Assembly: GCF_012847295.1 (NCBI RefSeq)
Contig: NZ_JABBDY010000001.1
Span: forward strand, 744,001-808,000
Origin: Microbacterium sp. MF43
GTDB taxonomy: Bacteria > Actinomycetota > Actinomycetes > Actinomycetales > Microbacteriaceae
Reading direction: 5' to 3'
DNA length: 64,000 nucleotides
The notes beneath the pieces are model-generated. The model saw only the letters and a program-made list of their open reading frames with translations. It was not told the DNA's origin and ran no database searches. The first letter of the stretch is position 1. Each line of letters begins with the position of its first letter. Below are positions 44,135 through 54,300 of this stretch, one piece after another. The translations under genes were made by a program, and so were the position numbers.

Positions 44135-46816
44135 GTGATCGGAGGAATCCGCTTCGCGCTGGCCCGGGCCCGCGCCGCCGCTGCTCCGCTGGCCACCCTC
44201 GCGATCGTGGCCGCTCTCGCGGCACTGCTCATCGTCGGCGTGGCAGGAGTGGTGGCCTCCGCCGAGACGCGTGAGGCCCGCGCCGCGCTGGCCGCGGCGA
44301 CGGGGGACCGCGCGCAGGCGGTGCTCACTCTCGACGAGTCGGTGTCGCCGGATGCCGCGGCGGCCGCTGCCTCGCGGACGCTCACCGCCCTCGGCACCGC
44401 AGAGGCACTCCTCGTCTCCGCAGAGGGCGGCGACGTCGTCCTCCGTCCCGACCTCAGCCGGATCACGGCCGTCGACGCGCTCACGCTCGCCGATGCCCTC
44501 CCGGGTGTGCGCGATGGCGTCGAAGAGGCGACCGGCGAGCGGCCGCAGCTCTCGGGCGGTCTGCAGGACACCTTCGGCGAGGTGCGCGCCGGCATCGAGG
44601 TCCGCCGCGGGCCGACTGCCGTCGCGCTCGGGCTTCTCGCCCTGCTCACCGCCGTCGTCGTCGGCGCGGTCGCCCTCGAACCCGTGCGTGCGCGAGAGAC
44701 CGAGACGCGGCTGATGCGAGCCCGCGGCGCCCGGCTCCGTGACGTGATCTGGCTCTCCCTTCTGGAGGCGTTCGTCGTCGCCCTGGCCGGCGCGGCAGCC
44801 GGCGCGGCTCTGGGCGCGCTGGCGGTCGTGGCGTTCACGTCCGCTGTCGTGAGCCTCGCCGTGGGTGTGGCCGCTGTGGCCGGGGTCGCCGTCGCGGCGG
44901 CGATCGTCGCGGCGACGGGAACGGCGCGCGGGATCGACCGTGGAGGGTCGCGAGCCCGCGCGGTCGCCGACGTCGGGGCGATCGTGCTGCTCGCCGTGGT
45001 CACGGGCCTCGCGGTCTGGCAGTTCCTGCAGGCGGGCACACCGGTGGTCGCGCGCAGCGACGGCGGCGCGATCCTCGACCCGCTCGTCGCCCTCGCGCCC
45101 GCCCTCGCCCTGGGCCTGGCGGCACTCCTCGCCGTGGCCCTGGCCACCCCGCTGGCTCGCGTGATCGCCGCGGCGCTGCGACCCTCCCGCGGCGTCTCGC
45201 CCGTGACACCGCTGCGCCTGGCATCACGGCGGCCGGGGCGGCACGCTCTGTCGATCACAGTGGTCGCCTTCGCGATCGGCTCGATCACGGTGACGGCTGC
45301 CTACGCATCGAGCCTGGTGGCTCTCGGCGACGCCCCCGAGGCGCTCCGGGTCGGTGCCGACGTGAAGGTCGGCACGATCCCCGACGACGTCGAAGCCGCC
45401 GACGTCGCAGCGGCGGCGTCGCCCGAGGCGGCGATGCTCGCGCGCCCCCTGAGCGCGCAGGGCGCCGAGGGGCGCATCCCGATCCTCGCGGTCGAGTCCG
45501 CGCGGCTGGGCGAGGTCATGCTCGACGCCGAGGGCACGATCGACCCGGCGGCGATGTCCGCGGCGCTCAGACTTCCCGCCCCGCAGCGGGTGCTCCCCGG
45601 GGACACGCTCGCGATGTCGCTCCTGGCTCCCGCGGCCCCGCCGATGGAGCACAACGGCGAGGTCTTCGAGCCGGGAGTGCCGGCGTTCCAGGTGCGCGTG
45701 ACGGTCGCCGGGGCATCCGGAGCGCTCGACACGTTCTTCTTTAGCAACGCCGATTTCGTCGAGGTCGAGGACGACGAAGGCAACACGTACACCGAACCTG
45801 ATGTGCGTGCCGAGGAGACGGTGGTGTTCGACCTGCCTCCCGGCGACGAGTGGGCGCTCGCCGGGATCGCGGTCGCGTACCACCCGCTGAGCTACGCGCC
45901 CGGAACCGCCGAGATCACCGCGGTGACCAGCGGGGGGGAGCAGGTCGACCTCTCCGGCTTCCGCCCTGCCCCAGGCACAGCCGGAGACGTCGAGGTGTCC
46001 GAAAGCGCGCTGCTGTTCGCGCCTGAGGCCGCCGCAGGGCAGCCTTCCACCCGGGTGGTCTCTTCCGCCGTCCCCGCGACCGTGCCCGCCGTGATCACCG
46101 CGGAGCTCGCGGCGTCGATGAGCCTCGCGGTCGGCGATACCATCGCGCTCGAGCTGATCAAGCCCGAGGTCGAGGCGGACTTCGAGATCGTCGAGGTCGT
46201 GCCCGTGCTTCCGGGCACGGCGAGCGGCGAGGGCATGCTGGTCGACCTCGCAGCCCTCACGCTCGCGAGTCCCTTCGAGATCACGCCCAGTCAGGCCTGG
46301 CTGTCGACCGGCGACCCGGGAGCAGCCGCCGCTGCGGTGGCCGCGGCGTTCCCGCAGACGGCGGTGACGGTGGCCGACCCGCGGTCGGCGCAGAACGCAG
46401 CGGGGACGGCGTGGGCGTTCCTCCTCGCCGCCGCCGGCGCGGTGGTCCTCGCGATCGCCGTGCTGATCCTGCGGCGCACGCGCAGCAGAGCGGACTCGCG
46501 AGAGCTGGCGCTGCTGGCGGTCATGGGCCTCGGACGCCGCCGCGCGTCGCGTCTTCGTGCGCAGGAGGACCTCTTCGCCGTCGCGATGGGCGTGCTCGGC
46601 GGGATCGCCGCAGGCGCGGTCACCGCCTGGCTGGTCGTGGCGCCTCTCGTGCGCGCGGCGTACGGCAACGTGCCGGAGGCCTACCCCGTGCCGCTGCGGG
46701 TGGACCCGCTCACGCTGACCGCCGCGGTTCTGATCGCCGTCGCCGTGTTCTGCCTCATCGTCTCGAGCGTGCGGGCCCCCAGCCGGCTCGCCGGGCTCCT
46801 GCGGGAGGACGAATGA
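44135..46816 (+). CDS. FtsX-like ABC transporter permease 1
   Basis: An 893-aa membrane protein. Four to five helices near the N-terminus alternate with two large extracytoplasmic domains (~50-180 and ~420-690). FtsX-type helix blocks recur near 200-420 and at the C-terminus (AWAFLLAAAGAVVLAIAVLIL to VLIAVAVFCLIVSSV). The GTG at 44135 has AAAGGACGG upstream. The stop overlaps the next gene by four bases (ATGA). Together with the next three genes it makes a MacB/LolCDE-like ABC system; permeases of ~900 aa with two large outer domains are unusual. Its cargo is unknown. Confidence 0.88.
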   Translation: MIGGIRFALARARAAAAPLATLAIVAALAALLIVGVAGVVASAETREARAALAAATGDRAQAVLTLDESVSPDAAAAAASRTLTALGTAEALLVSAEGGDVVLRPDLSRITAVDALTLADALPGVRDGVEEATGERPQLSGGLQDTFGEVRAGIEVRRGPTAVALGLLALLTAVVVGAVALEPVRARETETRLMRARGARLRDVIWLSLLEAFVVALAGAAAGAALGALAVVAFTSAVVSLAVGVAAVAGVAVAAAIVAATGTARGIDRGGSRARAVADVGAIVLLAVVTGLAVWQFLQAGTPVVARSDGGAILDPLVALAPALALGLAALLAVALATPLARVIAAALRPSRGVSPVTPLRLASRRPGRHALSITVVAFAIGSITVTAAYASSLVALGDAPEALRVGADVKVGTIPDDVEAADVAAAASPEAAMLARPLSAQGAEGRIPILAVESARLGEVMLDAEGTIDPAAMSAALRLPAPQRVLPGDTLAMSLLAPAAPPMEHNGEVFEPGVPAFQVRVTVAGASGALDTFFFSNADFVEVEDDEGNTYTEPDVRAEETVVFDLPPGDEWALAGIAVAYHPLSYAPGTAEITAVTSGGEQVDLSGFRPAPGTAGDVEVSESALLFAPEAAAGQPSTRVVSSAVPATVPAVITAELAASMSLAVGDTIALELIKPEVEADFEIVEVVPVLPGTASGEGMLVDLAALTLASPFEITPSQAWLSTGDPGAAAAAVAAAFPQTAVTVADPRSAQNAAGTAWAFLLAAAGAVVLAIAVLILRRTRSRADSRELALLAVMGLGRRRASRLRAQEDLFAVAMGVLGGIAAGAVTAWLVVAPLVRAAYGNVPEAYPVPLRVDPLTLTAAVLIAVAVFCLIVSSVRAPSRLAGLLREDE

Positions 46817-49536
46817 CCAGGACTCCCGGCCTCTTCGCCCTCACCCGCCGCCGGTTCGCCACGCCGCGCAGCGCAGCCATCGTCATCGTGGCGCTGATCG
46901 CCTTCGCGGCGTTCGTGATCGCCGCCGCGCCGCGTGCACTGGTCGGAGTCGTCCGCGCCGAGGTCGCGCATCAGATCTCCGACATGCCGGCCATCTCGCG
47001 CGACCTGTCGGCCAGCCTGATCGGCCTGCCCGGCTTCGGCCCGGCGACCGACCCCGACGTCACCGCGGGCTGGGACGAGGGCGCCGGCGACGTGTTCGGG
47101 GCGCTCGGACAGCTGCTCGCCCAGAACCGCGACGACCTCGAGTCCGCACTGGAGCCGCTGGTGTCGCCCGCGCGATTCGCGGCGTTCGGCGAGCCGGTCG
47201 TCTTCGTGCCGGAGGACCTTGCGCCCGACGCGCCGTTCGGGGAGGTGCAGCTGCTCGCCGATCCCGAGCAGCAGCAGCACCTGCGGCTCGTCGAGGGGGA
47301 GTGGCCCCAGGCGTGGGACGGCACCGGAACCGTGCCGGTCGTCCTCAGCGCGGCAGCCGCCGAGACGATGCAGTGGGCCGTCGGCCAGCTCCGCGGCATC
47401 CCCGGCGCCGACGCCACGCCGACGACCAGTGGCTGGCAGCCCGGTGCGCCGGTGCTCGAGCTCGTGGGGACGGTCGAGGCGACCGATCCCGAGGACGACC
47501 GCTGGACGCATCTGCCGACATCTCTGACGGCGACCGTGTTCGACGACGGCAACCGTCGCCCGCGGGCCACCTCGGTCGCGTGGGTCGCGCCGCAGACGCG
47601 CGCCGCCCTCGGCGAATTCGATCGGCCGGGAATGGTCCTGTGGTACCCCGTCGACGGGAGCGGTGCGCTCGGCGCAGAGCCCGTCCAGCTCCTCGCCGCC
47701 CTGCGCGCGGCGACCTCGACGAGCGTTCCCGTCGACGAGGCCGGACAGGTGCGCGTGCGATTCGAGAGCGAGATCGTGGGCGTCCTGTCGACCGCACTCT
47801 CGCGGGCGAACTCGGCGAGCGCGATCCTCGCGGTCGCCGCCGTGGGTCCGCTCGCGGTCAGCGTGGCGCTCGTCGTGCTGGCGGCGGCGCTCATCATCCG
47901 CCGGCGGCGCTCCGATCTCGCACTCCTGTCGGCGCGCGGCGCGCCGCTGGCGCGACTGCGCAGGCTGCTGCTCGGAGAGGGCCTCATCCTGGGGCTTCCC
48001 GCGGCCGCGGTCGCCGCGGCCGTCGCGGTCGCGGTCACGCCGAACGACGCCGGACCGCTCCCGACCGTCGTGGCCGTCGCCGTGGGCATCGTCCCCGGCC
48101 TCGCTCTCGCGCTCACCCTCCGCCCCGCGGTGCTCGAGCGCACGCGAGCCGACCTCGACGCCCCCGTGCGCAGCAAGGCCGTCCGCCTCGTCGAAGCGGT
48201 CGTCGTCCTGCTCGCGATCGTCGCCGTCGTGCAGCTCTTCCTGCGCGGAATCGGTCCCGCGACCGAGGGGATCGACCCGCTCGTCGTCGCCGCGCCGCTA
48301 CTGGCGACCGTGGCCGTGGCCCTCATCGTGGTGCGGCTGCACCCGATCCCGATCGCCGCCGCGCTGCGCGTCGCTCGCCGGGGTCGCGGGGTCGTCGGCC
48401 TCGTCGGCGCCGCGCGCACCCTGCGGGACTCCTCCGCCGGCACGACGGCCGTCCTCGCGATGCTCGTGGCGGTGGCGATCGCCGTCTTCTCGTCGCTCGT
48501 GCTGGCGACCGTCGACCGCGGCGCCGTCGTCGCGGCGCAGCGGGACGTCGGCGGAGACATCCGCCTTGCCGGTCCCTATTTCGATGCCGACATGATCGAC
48601 CGGATGCGCGCCGTCGAGGGTGTCGACGACGTCGTCGGCGTGCTCCGCGGCGACTACGTCAGCGTGACGGGCCCGAACGGTCGCGAGAGCGTCCAGGTGA
48701 TCGTGACCCAGACCGACCGGCTCGCCGAGGTGCAGCGGGGGATGGTCGGAGCGCTCCCACCCGGGCTGATCGCGCCCGCCTCCCAGCCGCCCCAGATCGT
48801 CGAGTCGACGGCGGTCGCGACCGACCTCGGCGAGGTGGGGGCCACGGTCGTCCAGCAGCCGGTCGAGGTCGTCGGCACGCTCGAGCGCGTCCTCGGCATC
48901 CAGGGCTCCGAGAAGTTCGTGCTCATGGACGAAGCCGACTACGCCGCGCTCACCGGCTTCGGGTTCTTCCCGCGCAACGCCATGGTCGACATCGCGGACG
49001 GAGCGGATGCCCCGGCCATCGCCGACGAGCTGGGGGAGGTGGTCGCCTCGGCGCATTCGGTGCGCATCCTCGAGGAGTCGACGGCCGAGATCCAGGCGTC
49101 GCCGGCCGTGTCGGCCCTTCGCTTCGTGCTCTTCGCGGCGCTCGGGATCGCGGTCGCGCTGTCGGTCGTCGCGCTCCTTCTCGTCGCGGGGGTGTCACGC
49201 GACGCCCGGTCACGGGTCATCGCCCTCATGCGGAGCATGGGCCTGGATCGCCGGCGTGCGCGCGGCGTCGTGGCGTGGGAGTTCGCGCCGCTCGGCATCA
49301 CCGCCCTCATCGGCGGCGTCGTGCTGGGTGCCGTGCTTCCGACGCTCGTGGTGACCTCGATCGACCTTCGCCCGTTCACCGGCGGCGGCGGGCAGCCGAG
49401 CGTCGCCGTCGACCCCGTGCTCAGCGGGGCGCTCATCGCCGTGGTCGTCGTGGCTCTGGCCCTCGCCGTCGTCGGCGGCGTGGTCAGCGCGCGCACGACG
49501 TCCATGGCGACCGTGCTCCGGACCGAGGAGGACTGA
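46813..49536 (+). CDS. FtsX-like ABC transporter permease 2
   Basis: A 907-aa paralogue of the preceding permease: same order of an N-terminal helix, a long outer domain, an FtsX helix block (SAILAVAAVGPLAVSVALVVLAA), a second outer domain and a final FtsX block (ALRFVLFAALGIAVALSVVALLLVAG). The sequence is clearly diverged from the first, so the two probably form a heterodimer. It starts ATGA-overlapped with the first gene and is followed after one base by the first ATPase, showing one tightly coupled operon. No substrate clue is visible. Confidence 0.88.
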   Translation: MTRTPGLFALTRRRFATPRSAAIVIVALIAFAAFVIAAAPRALVGVVRAEVAHQISDMPAISRDLSASLIGLPGFGPATDPDVTAGWDEGAGDVFGALGQLLAQNRDDLESALEPLVSPARFAAFGEPVVFVPEDLAPDAPFGEVQLLADPEQQQHLRLVEGEWPQAWDGTGTVPVVLSAAAAETMQWAVGQLRGIPGADATPTTSGWQPGAPVLELVGTVEATDPEDDRWTHLPTSLTATVFDDGNRRPRATSVAWVAPQTRAALGEFDRPGMVLWYPVDGSGALGAEPVQLLAALRAATSTSVPVDEAGQVRVRFESEIVGVLSTALSRANSASAILAVAAVGPLAVSVALVVLAAALIIRRRRSDLALLSARGAPLARLRRLLLGEGLILGLPAAAVAAAVAVAVTPNDAGPLPTVVAVAVGIVPGLALALTLRPAVLERTRADLDAPVRSKAVRLVEAVVVLLAIVAVVQLFLRGIGPATEGIDPLVVAAPLLATVAVALIVVRLHPIPIAAALRVARRGRGVVGLVGAARTLRDSSAGTTAVLAMLVAVAIAVFSSLVLATVDRGAVVAAQRDVGGDIRLAGPYFDADMIDRMRAVEGVDDVVGVLRGDYVSVTGPNGRESVQVIVTQTDRLAEVQRGMVGALPPGLIAPASQPPQIVESTAVATDLGEVGATVVQQPVEVVGTLERVLGIQGSEKFVLMDEADYAALTGFGFFPRNAMVDIADGADAPAIADELGEVVASAHSVRILEESTAEIQASPAVSALRFVLFAALGIAVALSVVALLLVAGVSRDARSRVIALMRSMGLDRRRARGVVAWEFAPLGITALIGGVVLGAVLPTLVVTSIDLRPFTGGGGQPSVAVDPVLSGALIAVVVVALALAVVGGVVSARTTSMATVLRTEED

Positions 49537-49537
49537 C

Positions 49538-50536
49538 ATGACCGAACCCGACATCGTGTGCGAGGGCCTGGTGCGGATCTTCGCCGTCGCCGATATCGAG
49601 GTGCAGGCGCTCCAGGGGCTCGACCTGGTCGTCGAGCAGGGCGAGCTCGTGGCGCTGGTCGGGGCATCCGGCTCCGGAAAATCCACCCTGCTGTCGATCC
49701 TGTCCGCGCTCGACACGCCCACGGCGGGCTCCGCGCGCGTGGCCGGACGCGACCTGCCCTCGCTGTCGTCCCGCGACCGCGTGACCTACCGGCGCCAGGT
49801 GGTCGGGTTCGTGTGGCAGCAGACCGCCCGCAACCTCCTGCCGTACCTGTCGGCACGCGAAAACGTGCAGCTCGCCCGCGCGATCGGCGGCGACCGCCGC
49901 GATCCTGCACGCGCGGGAGAACTTCTCGAGCTCGCCGGGGTCGCCGACGTCGCCGACCGCCGGCCGGCCGAGCTCTCCGGCGGCCAGCAGCAGCGCGTCG
50001 CGATCGCCGTGGCGCTGGCGAACGATCCGCGCGTGCTCCTCGCCGACGAGCCCACGGGCGACCTCGACGAGCACGCGTCCGCCGAGGTGCTGGCGACGTT
50101 CGAGACCGTCAACCGCGAACTGGGCACGACGGCGCTCATCGTCACGCACGACGCCGCCGTGTCGGAGCACGTGCAGCGCACCGTGCAGATCCGTGACGGG
50201 CGCACCTCGACCGAAGTGCTGCGGTGGACGCACACCGACGACGAAGGGCGCGAGCACGACATGGCCGAGGAGTTCGTCGTGCTCGACAAGGTGGGGCGCC
50301 TCCAGCTGCCGACGGAGTACATGCACCAGCTGTCGCTGCACGAGCGGGTGAGGCTCAAGCTCAACCCCGACCACGTCGGCGTCTGGCCCGGCGACGGGCG
50401 TCAGACCCCCGCCGCCGCGCCCGCCCCGGAGACCACGGAACCGGCGCAGACGACGGAGACCTCGCACGCGGGGGACGGATCCGACACGCGCCGCCGCAGG
50501 CGCGCCGCGCAGGAAGGAGACGGCTCGCATGAGTGA
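49538..50536 (+). CDS. ABC transporter ATP-binding subunit with C-terminal extension
   Basis: A 332-aa ATPase. Walker A GASGSGKST (~45), Q-loop WQQ, the ABC signature LSGGQQQRV (~147), Walker B VLLADEPTGDLD and the switch His in IVTHD are all intact, in the LolD/MacB pattern. About 90 extra residues follow: EFVVLDKVGRLQLPTEYM resembles an AbrB-like module, then comes a Pro/Ala/Thr/Glu-rich tail ending in basic residues. The tail is unusual for this family. It starts one base after permease 2 and overlaps the next ATPase gene by eight bases. Confidence 0.92.
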   Translation: MTEPDIVCEGLVRIFAVADIEVQALQGLDLVVEQGELVALVGASGSGKSTLLSILSALDTPTAGSARVAGRDLPSLSSRDRVTYRRQVVGFVWQQTARNLLPYLSARENVQLARAIGGDRRDPARAGELLELAGVADVADRRPAELSGGQQQRVAIAVALANDPRVLLADEPTGDLDEHASAEVLATFETVNRELGTTALIVTHDAAVSEHVQRTVQIRDGRTSTEVLRWTHTDDEGREHDMAEEFVVLDKVGRLQLPTEYMHQLSLHERVRLKLNPDHVGVWPGDGRQTPAAAPAPETTEPAQTTETSHAGDGSDTRRRRRAAQEGDGSHE

Positions 50537-51230
50537 ACCCGTGCTCGAGGCATCCGGATTGTCCGTCGTCCACCGCACCCCCGCCGGTGAGGTGCACGCG
50601 CTGTCGGATGCCTCGCTGGAGCTCCATGCCGGGGAGCTGGTGGTGCTGGTGGGCCCGTCGGGTGCGGGCAAGACCACGCTCCTGCACGTTCTCGGAGGCA
50701 TCCAGCCTCCGACGACGGGCCGCGTCCGGGTCGGCGACGTCGTGATCACGGATGCGCCGGAGCGCGATGTCGACGCCGTGCGCCGAGATGACATCGGCTA
50801 TGTCTTCCAGTCCTTCGGCCTCATCGGCGCACTGTCGGCCGAGGAGAACGTCGAGCTCCCGCTGCGCATCCGCGGCACCGAACCCGCCGAGCGCGCGCAG
50901 CGCGTCAGCCGGCTGCTCGAACGCGTCGGCCTCGCCGACCACGCCACGCAGCGCCCGGGAGAGCTCTCGGGCGGCCAGCAGCAGCGAGTCGGCATCGCGC
51001 GTGCGCTCGCCGGATCACCGCGCATCGTGCTCGCGGACGAGCCGACCGGTCAGCTCGACTCCCACACCGCGGCGGCGATGATCGATCTCATCGCGTCGAT
51101 CGCTCACGACGACGGCGTGGCGGTGCTCCTGTCGACCCATGATCCGTCGATCGTGCTCCGCGCGGACCGCGTCCTGGAGCTCCACGACGGCGTTCTGAGG
51201 CCTGCGCAGGAGCCCGCCGCCGTCTCGTAA
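50529..51230 (+). CDS. Second ABC transporter ATP-binding subunit
   Basis: A 233-aa ATPase of the usual LolD/MacB size. It carries Walker A GPSGAGKTT (~42), the Q-loop VFQSFGL, the signature LSGGQQQRVGI, Walker B IVLADEPTGQLD and the switch His in LLSTHDPS. It differs from the previous ATPase by lacking the C-terminal tail, so the complex probably uses an ATPase heterodimer matching the permease heterodimer. It overlaps the previous gene by eight bases and is the last gene of the operon. Confidence 0.93.
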   Translation: MSEPVLEASGLSVVHRTPAGEVHALSDASLELHAGELVVLVGPSGAGKTTLLHVLGGIQPPTTGRVRVGDVVITDAPERDVDAVRRDDIGYVFQSFGLIGALSAEENVELPLRIRGTEPAERAQRVSRLLERVGLADHATQRPGELSGGQQQRVGIARALAGSPRIVLADEPTGQLDSHTAAAMIDLIASIAHDDGVAVLLSTHDPSIVLRADRVLELHDGVLRPAQEPAAVS

Positions 51231-51296
51231 ACGGTTTCCGCCGGAGGGCGCTCGCCGAGGCATCCGACGGGACCGTTTCGAAATCTCCGAAAAGGA

Positions 51297-51325
51297 TTGC
51301 GGGTCGTGCTTGATACCGCTAACGT
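51297..51325 (+). promoter_or_regulatory. Promoter with LacI-type operator before the giant glycosidase gene
   Basis: TTGCGG (51297-51302) and TAACGT (51320-51325) are 17 bases apart. Over the spacer and -10 lies TGATACCGCTAACG (51311-51324), agreeing at 11 of 14 positions with the palindrome TGTTAGCGCTAACA used by LacI-family sugar repressors. A TTTCGAAA palindrome lies slightly upstream (51276-51283). Confidence 0.55.
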
Positions 51326-51380
51326 CCGAATCACGTGTGACGCCGCTCGCCGACGAGCGGTGCGTGAGAGGACAGACGAC

Positions 51381-54300
51381 GTGGACTGGACAACCACCCG
51401 AAAGCCGGCCCGAGCGGCCATAGCGGCCATCGCCGCGACGGCAGTGGTCGGCGGATGCCTGCTGGTGTCGCCGGCGGCGAACGCCGAGCCGAACGCCGAC
51501 ATCGGCTACCCGACCTTCACCGGAAGCCCGAACCCGGTGCCCGCCACCGGCGTGACCTATACGCCGGGAAACCAGCTGCAGGCGATCCTGGACGGCGACA
51601 TCGCCGACGGTGCCGGCGTCTCACCCGAAAAGGATTTCTGGATCGACGAGATGCTGGCCCGCTACGGGACCGCCGGCAGCTTCGACGACACCAACCAGTG
51701 GCTCTTCTCTCGCGGGCGCGCCGCGTTCATGAAGACCCACACGCCCGGAACACTCGGCTTCCAGGGCCAGCTGGCGTACTGGGAGTCGATCGACAACCGC
51801 GGCGGCTACACGATCGCGACCCAGGTGAACGGCGCGAACGTGACGCTCACCGAGGACACCGCGCAGCGCAAGCAGACGCCCAGCTACTGGCGCAGCGTCC
51901 ATCGCAACGCGGCGACCGGTCTGGAGATCGTGCAGACGAAGTTCATCACCGACGCCAACGTGCTCGTGACGAACCTCGAGGTCAAGGCGACCGGAGCCGC
52001 CCAGACCGTCACACTGCGAGCGGCTTCGCCCTATGCCACCGTCGCGGCCGGCCAGGAACTGACCGGCACCGTCGCGGCGCTCAACAACCTCACCACGATC
52101 TTCCCCCGCTTCTCGGGCGACGGCTTCGCCCCCGATGGCACGGCGCTGGTGCGCACCGTCGCGGTCCCCGCCGGCGGCAGCACGAGCGTCAAGCTGCAGC
52201 TCGGGCTCGTCACGAACGAGATCCCCGCCTCGCGCACCGATTACGACGCGTTCCGCGCGGCCACGCCCGCCGCCGCCTTCGCGACGCACGTGCGCGCCTA
52301 CAACCAGTGGTGGGCCGACAACATCCCGTACCTCGACACGCCCGAAGACAACATCGACAAGACGCTGTTCTACCGCTGGTGGCTGATGCGGTTCAACTTC
52401 CTCGATGCCGACATCCCGGGCAACGACTACCAGTTCCCGACGTCGATGGAGGGCGTGCTCGGCTACAACAACGCCATCGTCCTGACGACGGGCATGTTCA
52501 TCGACGACCTGAAGTACTTCCGCGACCCGATCTACTCCTATGGGCCGTGGGTCTCGGCGGGGGAGACCTCGAAGAGCTACAAGTTCGTCGACAACCCCGG
52601 CGACCCGGCGAACTGGTCCAACAGCTACACGCAGTACATCTCGGAGGCGGCGTGGCGCTCGTACCAGCTCCACGGCGGGCCCACGGCGATCGCCGAGAAC
52701 CTCGCGGAGTACGCCGAGTACGACGTCGAGGGGCTCATCGACGCCTACGACTTCAACGACAACGGCCTCATCGAGTACAACTGGGGCGCCATGACCGGCA
52801 ACGACGCCGACGCGGTGTCGTTCGACTGGCGTCCGGGCTACATGGACCGTGCCGAGAACGCCTATCTGTACTCCAACGCGCGGGCCGCCGCCGACGCCTA
52901 CCGCGTCGCCGGCAACGACGCCAAGGCGGACGAGATGGACGCGTTCGCGCAGAACGTCAAGGAGCAGATCCTCGACGTGCTGTGGAACCCCGACAGCAAC
53001 CTCCTCGAGCACGCGATGGCCGACAACGGCGAGCACGTGCCGTGGAAGGAGATCAACAACTACTACCCGTTCACCGTCGGACTGATGCCGAAGCCGGGCG
53101 ACCCCGACTACGCCGACGACTACGTCGACGCCCTGCGCCTGTGGGCGGACGACAAGGAGTACCCGATCTTCCCCTTCTACACCGCGAACCAGGCCGACAA
53201 GGCCGAGGCCGCGGCCGAAGGCGACCCGGGCAGCAACAACTTCTCGATCATCAACTCGACGGTGACGTTCCGCATGCTCTCGCGCGTGCTGCGCGACTAT
53301 CCGACCGATGCGATCGACGAGGAGTGGTACAAGAAGCTCCTCTACTGGAACGCGTGGGCGCACTACCAGAACGGCGGCGACAACCGCCTGCCCGATCAGA
53401 ACGAGTTCTGGTCGGACGGCTCGGCAGACCCGCAGCGCATCGGCTACCGCTCGTGGATCCATCACACGATCCTCGGCACCACGAACTTCACGATGATCGA
53501 AGACGCGATGGGACTGCGTCCGCGCAGCGACGCGAAGATCGAGCTCGACCCCATCGACATCGACTGGGATCACTTCACGGCCAACAACATCCGATACCGC
53601 GACAAGGACCTGACGGTCACGTGGGACGCGCCGGGCGGCGAGCGCCACTACGGCGATGCGGTGCCCGAGGGGTACTCCGTCTTCCTCGACGGCGAGCTCG
53701 CGTTCACGGTGGACGGCCTGGGCAAGGTCGTCTACGACCCGGCGACCGGTGAGGTCGACGCTGCCGAGGGGCTGACCGTGACCGCGGCGAACACCGCTTC
53801 GGTGAAGGCGCCGCAGGAGGTGCGCTTCGGCAACGACGCGCGCGTCGTGGACCTGTTCGCCAAAGCGGGCGCGGATGCCTCGGACCAGAGCTCCGGCTCG
53901 CCGAACCTCGCAGCCGGCAAGGCGGCGACGGCGACGTTCTCGGCCACCGGGCGTGCTCCGGCGGCTGCGGTCAACGGCACGACGATCAACGAGCCGTTCT
54001 GGGGCACGGCCGGATCGCCGAACGCGAAGGACACGATCACGATCGACCTCGGCTCGGCCCAGACCTTCGACGACGCGCGCGTGTACTTCTACAACACGTC
54101 GTCGTCCGCGACGGTCGCCGGGTACTCCGAGCCCTCGATGTACGCCGTCGAGTATCGCTCGGGGGGCCAGTGGCACCCGGTTCCCGCACAGGCGCGGACG
54201 CCGGTGTACCCGCAGGCGAACTTCAACCACATCCAGTTCCCGGAGGTGACCGGTGACGCCCTGCGCGTGACCGTGACGCACGCCGCGGGATCGAAGACCG

